A DNA stretch of 20,402 nucleotides from JALEVB01 sp022768265. Lineage in GTDB: Bacteria > Bacillota_I > Bacilli_A > Erysipelotrichales > Erysipelotrichaceae. The stretch is from NCBI GenBank assembly GCA_034168985.1, contig JAXFJE010000002.1:1-20402 (forward strand), given 5' to 3'. Numbering within the stretch: position 1 is the first letter of the stretch; each line of letters starts with the position of its first letter. Below are positions 6,737 through 14,111 of this stretch, piece after piece. Under the pieces are notes generated by a model. The model ran no database searches. It was given only the letters and a program-made list of their open reading frames with translations, and was not told the DNA's origin. The translations under genes were made by a program, and so were the position numbers.

Positions 6737-8260
6737 TTACCCCAACTTTCTTTTAAAGATAAAATAAATGCGTTTGATCAAATTTCTAAATGATTCATAT
6801 GAACAAACATAGATCAGCGTGATGATAAATACAACACTTACGCCCAAGATCACACAGGCAATGAAGAAATTTGTAAAGCCTCCGCTGATAAAGCTAATAT
6901 GTGAATTCCAAAAAACAAAACCAATCGCGCCGATCACACAAGCAATCAACAAGCGAGAAAATGTCATTTTATAATAACGCCATGCGCTCAACTTAAAGAC
7001 CTCACGATATACCAACACCGGATTATAAAGGAAATCTACTACCCAATAAGCAATCAAAGTTGCTAGAAGCACTCCTGTTATGCCCCATATCTGAATCAAG
7101 ACCATGGATAATACAACTTTAACGATTGCTAATAGATAAGCATTATTTTTAGCTTGTTTGAACAAACCGTTTGCGTCACGACAAATGATGATTGGTTCGC
7201 GCATCGTCATATAAAAGATATTGATAGCGAATAAAAAAGCGATCATGAAAGTTACCTGATATAGATCCTGATGCTTCATCCAAATATCGATAAATTCTGG
7301 CATGACGATAAATAAGCAGATAGCGGCAATGCTAGCGATATAACAACCAAAATTAAAGTATTCAGTAAATACCTTATAGGAATCGCCACTTTCATCATTA
7401 AACAAATTGCCAAAGCTATTGATTGGCGAGGTTATCGCACTGTTGATGATCTTACCAGCCGCTTCAGTTAAATATGAATAAACCCCATATACACTGGTCA
7501 TCGTATATCCCATGAATAACGTAATGACGATGTTATCGGTATTGCTAGTAGCCAAGGTTGCTAGTCGTTGTACGATGGTATATTTGGCATTTTGCATGAA
7601 AGATTGTTCATCGATAGTTTTAGGCTTTTCTTTTAACCATGGATAATTTTTCAAAGCGATCTGTCGTGCTAAGGTATTCGCAATTAAAATGTTCAATCCT
7701 TCGATGATCAAGATGAAGACAAACGGCATCTTCAATAAGATCACCGCGATCATCAATAACATACGTACGATTGCAATCGTCTGAATCCAAATATTGATCT
7801 TATATTCTTGTTGATCAGCAATGATCACAAAGTTCGGTCCCATCAAAAAGTAGGAAATACCATAAGGAATACACAAGGCCATAAACATTCCTACCGTTTG
7901 TAGGTAAGTTATTGGTGAATCCGCATAGAATGGGAAGAATAAGGCCACGACAATTCCCAAACCTAATACTGCAAAACCAGTTATCTTAAAGATCTTACGC
8001 GCGCCATGATAGATCGATAAGACCTTTTCTTTATCACCTTGAGCCAATGGTTTAAATAACAATTGTCTAAACGCAAGCGAGTAAGCTAATTCACAAACAT
8101 TTAGAAAGGTAATTACCTGAGCCATGGTAACTTGTAAACCATTTAATTTATCTCCATATAAAGAAATAAATAATTGGACCTTAAAAAAGCCTACCAATGG
8201 CAAAACCACTGCGGTGATCGTACTAACGATAAAATTGTAAAAAGAATAACGAGTACGCAT
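6737..8260 (-). CDS. Polysaccharide flippase (MOP superfamily, Wzx-like), second in the cluster
   Basis: 507 residues, almost entirely membrane-spanning, with about 12-14 hydrophobic segments from residue 10 to 490 and a basic C-terminus (IKRIYFIFKRKLG). Length and layout fit the MOP-family flippases that move undecaprenyl-linked oligosaccharides across the membrane. Cytoplasmic loops are rich in Lys, for example KNYPWLKEKPKTIDEQSF. I chose the ATG at 8260, with AAGGAGAAATTG directly upstream, rather than the TTG one codon earlier, which is part of the spacer. It starts 11 bases after the neighbouring glycosyltransferase and ends 2 bases before the FAD gene. It is clearly different in sequence from the flippase at 11231-12676, so the operon encodes two unrelated-looking exporters. 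Substrate unknown. Confidence 0.88.
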   Translation of the reverse strand: MRTRYSFYNFIVSTITAVVLPLVGFFKVQLFISLYGDKLNGLQVTMAQVITFLNVCELAYSLAFRQLLFKPLAQGDKEKVLSIYHGARKIFKITGFAVLGLGIVVALFFPFYADSPITYLQTVGMFMALCIPYGISYFLMGPNFVIIADQQEYKINIWIQTIAIVRMLLMIAVILLKMPFVFILIIEGLNILIANTLARQIALKNYPWLKEKPKTIDEQSFMQNAKYTIVQRLATLATSNTDNIVITLFMGYTMTSVYGVYSYLTEAAGKIINSAITSPINSFGNLFNDESGDSYKVFTEYFNFGCYIASIAAICLFIVMPEFIDIWMKHQDLYQVTFMIAFLFAINIFYMTMREPIIICRDANGLFKQAKNNAYLLAIVKVVLSMVLIQIWGITGVLLATLIAYWVVDFLYNPVLVYREVFKLSAWRYYKMTFSRLLIACVIGAIGFVFWNSHISFISGGFTNFFIACVILGVSVVFIITLIYVCSYESFRNLIKRIYFIFKRKLG

Positions 8261-8271
8261 CAATTTCTCCT

Positions 8272-9213
8272 TTACTTGATAAATAGATCAAAGATCTTTT
8301 TGGTTTGCTTATTAAAATACTTTAAGAATAAACGATTTTTCCAACCCAGATCTTTGATATATGCATTATGCTGCCAATTAGGAAAATTAGCTTGCATGAT
8401 TTGAGTACTTTTTTCATATGCTTCATTAAAATAAGGGGAACGAATAAATCTAAACATGCCATATAGACGTAAATGTTCAATATGAAGATATTCTATTTCA
8501 TCATGATAACGATCCCATAACCCAGCTTGTTGAAAGTTAGCTCTAAGCATTTCCATGATCCCAAAGATCTCTAGGATACGCTTAGAAGTGTTAGATCCCA
8601 TGATGCTATCTTGGCGTTGACGATAATGGATCAGTGCTTCTGGCACATAGCCAATTTTATTAGTTTGTGCAAACACCATGGTCGTTACTGGGGTATCTTC
8701 ATACCATGTATTTAAAGGATAGCGCAATCCTTCATCGAAGAAGCGGCGATGATAAACTTTGTTCCACGCAAACATCGGTGACAACAAAGCATTCTTTTGC
8801 ATATCCTTTCCATGATCGTTAATACCTTTCATGATAAAACCATGCCCATCTTCAAAGAAATAATGAATATCACAAACCGCAACTTCATATCCCTGAGCAA
8901 TCTTAGCCATCAATTTGGCATACAAAGTGGTTTCTACATGATCATCGCTATCGATAAAACCAATATATTCACCCGAGGCAAACTGTAAGCCATAATTGCG
9001 AGCATCACTAAGTCCTCCATTTGCTTTATGAACCATGCGAAGCTTTGGATATTGAGGCAGCAAACGTTCAACGATCGCTACGCTATTATCACTACCTCCA
9101 TCATCAACCACGATGATCTCCATATCTTCATAAGTTTGGTTGACCAATGACAAAAGACATTCTTCAACATAGTTTTCAACATTATACATTGGTACGATCA
9201 CGGATAACTTCAT
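8272..9213 (-). CDS. GT2-family glycosyltransferase (A)
   Basis: 313 residues with a GT-A fold at the N-terminus. KLSVIVPMYNVENYVEECL starts the nucleotide-binding strand, VVDDGGSDNS (36-44) contacts the nucleotide, NGGLSDARNYG (65-75) is the usual GT2 motif, and the metal-binding DSDD is at 88-91. The WYEDTPV segment near residue 167 is the typical acceptor or catalytic-acid region. The C-terminal 100 residues are helical and basic and there is no membrane segment, so it works at the inner membrane face on lipid-linked glycan. GAGG stands 8 bases before the ATG; the upstream gene ends 15 bases away. The sugar donor and linkage cannot be predicted. Confidence 0.92.
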   Translation of the reverse strand: MKLSVIVPMYNVENYVEECLLSLVNQTYEDMEIIVVDDGGSDNSVAIVERLLPQYPKLRMVHKANGGLSDARNYGLQFASGEYIGFIDSDDHVETTLYAKLMAKIAQGYEVAVCDIHYFFEDGHGFIMKGINDHGKDMQKNALLSPMFAWNKVYHRRFFDEGLRYPLNTWYEDTPVTTMVFAQTNKIGYVPEALIHYRQRQDSIMGSNTSKRILEIFGIMEMLRANFQQAGLWDRYHDEIEYLHIEHLRLYGMFRFIRSPYFNEAYEKSTQIMQANFPNWQHNAYIKDLGWKNRLFLKYFNKQTKKIFDLFIK

Positions 9214-9228
9214 CTTATTACCTCTATT

Positions 9229-10254
9229 TTATGCAACATTTTGTAATTTTTTCTTCATGATATCTTTATATATCAATTTAGAAGTCTTTGGTTCTAACAA
9301 CAAGCGATCTTTGATCTTTTCCACGATCTTCGCTTTGCTGTAGCTACCATAAACTTTAAAGATTTGCTGACGGTAAGGAATCAATAATTCCACTAACCCA
9401 TATAAGCTGTTTAATCTTTGACTTACATCTTCTTTATCACCCAACATACGATCTAATTCTCGTAAGATAAATTTATAGCTTTCAAACATGCGATAGTAGA
9501 ACATATCCGGCGCTTGCAAAGCAGCGCATTGACTGATGACATTTTTAAATACCAAGATATTACCATCGATGGCTTTAGGACTAACATCGCTCATTGAATT
9601 ACCTGGACGATCGATCAAATAATAAGCACAGGCTTGATCGGTATAGATAACATTGTTACTATTTAACAAGCTAACATAGAATAATAAATTATCTGTATAC
9701 CCTACCTTGGTAGGAAACTTGATATTTGCAGCTAATTTTTGACGATATAATTTGGAATGAGGACTAGGATCAACAAACAATAAATCCCCAAAACGCTCAC
9801 TGCCACGCTTATAAACTTTATTTACATCCAAATGAACATAATGCTTATTATAAGCAAGATCATAATCAACACGATCTGAACCATCGTAGATATAGTTTTT
9901 AGCACCAATGACCAGATCACAATCACCGATACTAGCTAATTGATATAAATGAGCTAAAGCATCTTTAGCTAAATAATCATCGGGATCACAGACCAAAAAG
10001 TATTCACTTTCCATGCGAGCAATGGCCATTTGTAATACGCTACCATATCCGCCATTGGGCTTTTTGATTCCGATGATCTTTTGCGGATATTTATTAACAT
10101 ATTCATCGATGATCGTTTGAGAATCATCTGGACTACCATCATTAACAGCCATGACCACAAAATCATCAAAAGTTTGTTCTAATAAAGAATCAAAACATTT
10201 TCTAAGATATTTCTCGACATTATAAATCGGAACTACTACGGTTATCTTTGCCAT
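9229..10254 (-). CDS. GT2-family glycosyltransferase (B), variant motif
   Basis: 341 residues. The GT-A core is clear: KITVVVPIYNVEKYLRKC, AVNDGSPDDS (36-45) and the metal site CDPDD (89-93). The usual NGGLSDARN motif is replaced by NGGYGSVLQ (67-75), which sets it apart from its two neighbours and suggests a different acceptor or donor. The GYTDNLLFYV segment takes the place of the E-D catalytic region seen in the others. The tail is helical and strongly basic (KLIYKDIMKKKLQNVA), probably for membrane association. GGAGGG precedes the ATG by 5 bases, only 9 bases after the previous gene. Specificity unknown. Confidence 0.9.
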   Translation of the reverse strand: MAKITVVVPIYNVEKYLRKCFDSLLEQTFDDFVVMAVNDGSPDDSQTIIDEYVNKYPQKIIGIKKPNGGYGSVLQMAIARMESEYFLVCDPDDYLAKDALAHLYQLASIGDCDLVIGAKNYIYDGSDRVDYDLAYNKHYVHLDVNKVYKRGSERFGDLLFVDPSPHSKLYRQKLAANIKFPTKVGYTDNLLFYVSLLNSNNVIYTDQACAYYLIDRPGNSMSDVSPKAIDGNILVFKNVISQCAALQAPDMFYYRMFESYKFILRELDRMLGDKEDVSQRLNSLYGLVELLIPYRQQIFKVYGSYSKAKIVEKIKDRLLLEPKTSKLIYKDIMKKKLQNVA

Positions 10255-10263
10255 CTTACCCTC

Positions 10264-11238
10264 CTAATGCCATAAGCGGCGACATCTTAAATAGAATTTT
10301 AACCAGTTTTTATGTAAATATAGCCAATCATGTTTTTCCCTCAAGACTGGATATTTGCCTTTTGGATATTCAGGCCAATTTTGTTCAATATCATAGAAGC
10401 AAACATCGATGTATTTTTCTACCATCTTATGATTGTTACTATTACGCGTCTTTTTCAAACATTCCATGATATTGACCAAAGCTAAAAACTTTAATTCTTC
10501 ATAATATTCATCATAAACATTATTTTGCTTATAGAAATCACAGGTTATCTTGACCATATCCAAGACATGATAAGCTTTAAAACTAAATTCAGTAGTGATA
10601 TTACCTGGACGATCTACTAAATAATTATATAACGGTTTATTGATAAAGCATATGCCCTGTGCTTTTAACAACAAGCGATAGGTCGTACCTAGATCTTCAT
10701 AGTAACAACCAAAAGGATAAGTTATATCATTATCCTTAAATAACGATAAGCGATACATCTTATTCCAAGCAGCATTTAGGATATTACAGATGATATCTTT
10801 TTGCGTTGATAGCTGATACACCTTGTTTTCATCATAGCGATTGCGAATGATCTCTTTGCTGCCATCAGCTTGATGATATTGATATATATCAAAGATGACC
10901 ATATCTGCTTTAGTTTCATCTAGTTTTTGCACACAACTGGCAAATAGTTCTTTTTCAATAAAATCATCGCTATCAACAAAATAGATGTATTCACCGCTAG
11001 CTTGGGCCATCCCAGCATTACGCGCATCGCTTAGGCCTCCATTTTCTTTATCGATCAGCTTAAAACGTTCATCCTTTTTTAGATATTCTTTGATGATCGC
11101 TAAACTGTTATCCTTAGAACCATCATTGACCAAGAAACACTCAAAATCAGCATATGTTTGTGCCATGATCGAATCTAAACACTTAGGTAAATACTGCGCA
11201 ACATTATAAATAGGAACAACAACTGAAAGCTTAACCAT
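10264..11238 (-). CDS. GT2-family glycosyltransferase (C)
   Basis: 324 residues with the GT-A signature KLSVVVPIYNVAQYLPKC, LVNDGSKDNS (36-45), NGGLSDARNAG (66-76) and DSDD (89-92), plus YYEDLGTTYR as the likely catalytic-acid region. The N-terminal half is close to glycosyltransferase A, so the two may be old duplicates. Its ATG overlaps the stop of the upstream flippase by 8 bases (ATGGTTAA), with GAGG 8 bases upstream, so the two are translationally coupled. No membrane segment; cytosolic or peripheral. Sugar specificity unknown. Confidence 0.92.
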   Translation of the reverse strand: MVKLSVVVPIYNVAQYLPKCLDSIMAQTYADFECFLVNDGSKDNSLAIIKEYLKKDERFKLIDKENGGLSDARNAGMAQASGEYIYFVDSDDFIEKELFASCVQKLDETKADMVIFDIYQYHQADGSKEIIRNRYDENKVYQLSTQKDIICNILNAAWNKMYRLSLFKDNDITYPFGCYYEDLGTTYRLLLKAQGICFINKPLYNYLVDRPGNITTEFSFKAYHVLDMVKITCDFYKQNNVYDEYYEELKFLALVNIMECLKKTRNSNNHKMVEKYIDVCFYDIEQNWPEYPKGKYPVLREKHDWLYLHKNWLKFYLRCRRLWH

Positions 11239-12676
11239 TTTTTAATCCTCTTTGTTTAAAACTATGATACATTTCCACTAAAAAATCCGCTTTTAACATC
11301 AACAAGAAAGCCACATAAACAACGATACCTACAACTACCTGTGCTAAGTTGCTCAAGATATTAGCTCCCAACCACACGCCCGTATAACGGACCGGTACGA
11401 TGATCAATAAACTACTAATGATGATCTTCAATAATTCTTTGATACCGATGGTAATCTTGATCTTATCCTTAACGAAAAACCATTGAATGATCGTTACACT
11501 AGCTTCCGCAGCTACTGAACCAATGATCGCCCCATACGCTCCTAGATAAGGAATCAAAGTAAAATTGATCATAAAGTTTAAGATTGCAGCACAAACCACC
11601 GAGATCGTATAATGCTTGGTATCACCCGTAGGTACCATGAATTGCGTACCAAAAACATTGCTCAAACTAATAAATAAGATAATTGGCGAAGTAGCAATGA
11701 TCATATTACCTACTGGCGCATAGGAAACAGGTAGAAACCAATCGATAAAGTTTTGGATCATGCCAACGATTCCACAGATCATAGGAATCGACATATATAA
11801 AGCAAACTTTAAGGTCTTGGTCAAATATGCATTAACCTGTTCATAATTACCTTTATGGAAAACATTGGTAACCCTAGGCAACATGACACTACCGATCGAG
11901 GTAATGAAAAACAAGAACATCTTTACGAATTTTTGCGCTTGTTCATATAAATTTACCTCTTCTAAACGCGGTCCTAAATAGCCTAGCATCGTAATATCTA
12001 AAACCGAATAAACGCTAATGGCGATCTGCGGAATGAATAAACCAATATTAGGTTTAAAATGACGCATCACCCCAGCTAAATTAACCCGACAAAAACCAAT
12101 ATAATGACGCAATTGCACCCACATGATGATCTGGCCCAACACGCCTGATAATGTATTGATCAAGATGAATTTAACTAGATCGTTAGGTCCTTTGACAAAA
12201 ATGAAGATCAAGGCAATGCCAAAAAGCTTAACAAACATATTACGTAAGCTAGCTTTCTTAAAATCTTCAACCCCATAGAAAAACCACGTAATATCTAGCG
12301 CAACGCTAAACAAAGTAATTCCTTGCAAAGCTAGATATAAAAAATAATCACTATTATTTAAAAACAAAAAGCCAACATATACAAGCGAAGAGATGATCAT
12401 GCTGATAAACTGCATGGTAAAGATTTCCCAAAAGGTCTTAGTTAGATCTGCTTGATTATCCCTAACCCTGGCAATCTCTCGATTACCATAAATATTAACC
12501 CCCATGATTCCAAATAATACGAACCATTGAGCTAGATTCGCTGTCCAAGTGTTGATCGATAAGACCTCTAATCCCATCACCCTAGTCAAATAAGGCGTGG
12601 TAATAAAAGGCGTAATCACCAACAACATTTGATACAAAACGGAATATATATAATTTTTTACTAATTTATTATCCAT
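11231..12676 (-). CDS. Wzx-type oligosaccharide flippase, first gene of the glycan operon
   Basis: 481 residues with about 12-14 membrane segments. The opening MDNKLVKNYIYSVLYQMLL and ITPFITTPYLTRVMG match the conserved start of Wzx/RfbX-type flippases of the polysaccharide-synthesis family. Further typical stretches are FYGVEDFKK and the charged loop FHKGNYEQVNAYLTKTLK. It should transfer undecaprenyl-diphosphate-linked repeat units to the outer face. I chose the ATG at 12676, with GGTGA upstream, over an in-frame ATG at 12712 that would lie above the promoter. It leads the operon and overlaps glycosyltransferase C. No Wzy polymerase follows, so chain growth must use enzymes encoded elsewhere or the product is a single repeat. 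Confidence 0.92.
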   Translation of the reverse strand: MDNKLVKNYIYSVLYQMLLVITPFITTPYLTRVMGLEVLSINTWTANLAQWFVLFGIMGVNIYGNREIARVRDNQADLTKTFWEIFTMQFISMIISSLVYVGFLFLNNSDYFLYLALQGITLFSVALDITWFFYGVEDFKKASLRNMFVKLFGIALIFIFVKGPNDLVKFILINTLSGVLGQIIMWVQLRHYIGFCRVNLAGVMRHFKPNIGLFIPQIAISVYSVLDITMLGYLGPRLEEVNLYEQAQKFVKMFLFFITSIGSVMLPRVTNVFHKGNYEQVNAYLTKTLKFALYMSIPMICGIVGMIQNFIDWFLPVSYAPVGNMIIATSPIILFISLSNVFGTQFMVPTGDTKHYTISVVCAAILNFMINFTLIPYLGAYGAIIGSVAAEASVTIIQWFFVKDKIKITIGIKELLKIIISSLLIIVPVRYTGVWLGANILSNLAQVVVGIVVYVAFLLMLKADFLVEMYHSFKQRGLKNG

Positions 12677-12691
12677 AAAATCACCATTGCA

Positions 12692-12700
12692 ATTATACCA
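12692..12700 (-). promoter_or_regulatory. Extended -10 promoter of the glycan operon
   Basis: The minus strand reads TGG then a perfect TATAAT (12692-12697). At the -35 position with 17-base spacing only TTTAGT is seen, so the TGn extension would carry recognition. The start point would fall near 12685, leaving a leader of only about 9 bases that begins within the ribosome binding site. Confidence 0.6.
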
Positions 12701-12836
12701 TTTAGCCACCAAAAACTAAACCGCAAAAAATACAAGCTACCTATCTAATAAGAAAAATTCAGTTACTTTTCACCTGTTTTTGCATATTTTTACCCATAAG
12801 ACACTTATTTTCGCTAACAAAGCAATAGAATTAGTG

Positions 12837-12842
12837 TATAAT
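12837..12842 (+). promoter_or_regulatory. -10 box of the DUF349 gene promoter
   Basis: A perfect TATAAT stands 31 bases before the ATG. The -35 region (about 12814-12820, taacaa) is poor. The 12677-12873 spacer between the two divergent genes thus carries one promoter for each direction and nothing else recognisable. Confidence 0.55.
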
Positions 12843-12873
12843 TAAAACATCGAACAAAAGGAGTATTAATAAT

Positions 12874-14022
12874 ATGTACGAAAATCAACCAAGCTTTAAA
12901 AATATGGACATCGATGAATCAATCAGCCTTAGAAAAGAATTGATCGCTAAGGCCAAAGAAATTGATCTATCAGCCCCATGGTCACAAATCAACAGCCAGA
13001 TCCTAGATCTACGCAAGACATGGCGCAAGATCCAATATTTTGAATCAGCTATCGAAGAAGAATTAGAAGAAGAATTTGAAGCTATCTTACATGTCCCTGC
13101 TAGCAAACATAAAGAAGCTGTTAGCGAAATCAAAAAACAAAAAGAACACATCATTTCAGAAGCTAAATTAGCAGCAAATCTAACTAACTTCAAAGAAGCT
13201 ACCCAAAAGATGAACGATCTTATGGAAGCTTGGAAATCTTGTCAACGCATCGATAAAGAAACTGATGATCAATTATGGGAAGCTTTCAACAATGAAAGAC
13301 AAAAACTATTTGACAAGAAAAATGAATACTTTAAAGATCTACAAAGCAAATTTGCAAGCAACAAAGCTTTAAAAGAAGAATTGATCACTAAAGCAGAAAC
13401 CCTATGCCATAGCGAAGACTTCAAAGAAGCTATCAAACAAAGCAAAGAACTATTTGAACAATGGAAAAAGATCGGTAGTGCTGGCAATCAACACGACCAA
13501 GAACTATGGGAAAGATTCAATGGCTATCGTGATGAATTCTATCAAAAATATAGCCAATATCGTGAAGAACTAGAAAAAACCTTCCAAGCAAATTACGCTA
13601 AAAAGATGGAACTAGTTGCTAAAGCTCAAGAAGTATTGGCAGCTAACTTCTACTCTAAAGAAAACACGCAGATCATGAAAGATCTAATGAACACTTACAA
13701 AACTATCGCTAATGCTTCTAAAGAATTAGATGATAAAGCCTGGGCAGCATTCAAACAAGTCCAAGATGACTATTTTGCTAATATGAAAGCTTACAACGAA
13801 AACAAAAAAGAACAATGGAAAGAAAGAATGTTGCAAAGCAAACAACGTAAAGAAGAATTGATCAGCAAACAAAAACGTCAGATCGACTACCTAAATAAAG
13901 AAATGGTCTACATGCTTAGTGAATCACAAGTAGCTGATGCTAAGCTAGAAATCGAAGAAAAACAACGTTTCATCCAAGAATTAGAAGAACAGATCAAAGA
14001 TATCGAAGCTAAATTACAATAA
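12874..14022 (+). CDS. DUF349-repeat coiled-coil protein
   Basis: 382 residues, highly charged (Lys/Glu/Gln) and all alpha-helical. Three to four repeats of about 65-75 residues share the pattern K-E-L-I-x-K-A-E...FKEA...W-K...W-E-x-F...F: around residues 20-70, 90-155, 168-235 and 242-310, for example KELFEQWKKIG and ELWERFNGYRDEFYQ. This is the DUF349 repeat. The last 70 residues are a continuous coiled coil rich in Gln, Arg and Glu. No signal or membrane segment, so cytosolic. Family members occur in many bacteria without a well-defined activity. AAAGGAG lies 10 bases before the ATG. It is transcribed alone, between its own promoter and a strong terminator. Gln and Lys codons switch to CAG/AAG mainly before ATC, making many GATC sites. 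Confidence 0.9.
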   Translation: MYENQPSFKNMDIDESISLRKELIAKAKEIDLSAPWSQINSQILDLRKTWRKIQYFESAIEEELEEEFEAILHVPASKHKEAVSEIKKQKEHIISEAKLAANLTNFKEATQKMNDLMEAWKSCQRIDKETDDQLWEAFNNERQKLFDKKNEYFKDLQSKFASNKALKEELITKAETLCHSEDFKEAIKQSKELFEQWKKIGSAGNQHDQELWERFNGYRDEFYQKYSQYREELEKTFQANYAKKMELVAKAQEVLAANFYSKENTQIMKDLMNTYKTIANASKELDDKAWAAFKQVQDDYFANMKAYNENKKEQWKERMLQSKQRKEELISKQKRQIDYLNKEMVYMLSESQVADAKLEIEEKQRFIQELEEQIKDIEAKLQ

Positions 14023-14026
14023 AGCT

Positions 14027-14053
14027 AAAAGTCACCTAATAGGTGACTTTTTT
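14027..14053 (+). terminator. Intrinsic terminator of the DUF349 gene
   Basis: aaaagtcacct (14027-14037) pairs with aggtgactttt (14041-14051) around a 3-base loop and runs into six or more T, starting 4 bases after the stop codon. Confidence 0.93.
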
Positions 14054-14060
14054 AAAAATA

Positions 14061-14089
14061 TTTAAAAATCATCTATTTTAGCTTATAAT
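14061..14089 (+). promoter_or_regulatory. Promoter of the PMT-like gene
   Basis: TTTAAA (14061-14066) and a perfect TATAAT (14084-14089) are 17 bases apart, 23 bases before the ATG. The ribosome site GGTGAGG follows 10 bases before the ATG. Confidence 0.65.
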
Positions 14090-14111
14090 ACTTTGGTGAG
14101 GTTTAATTAAT

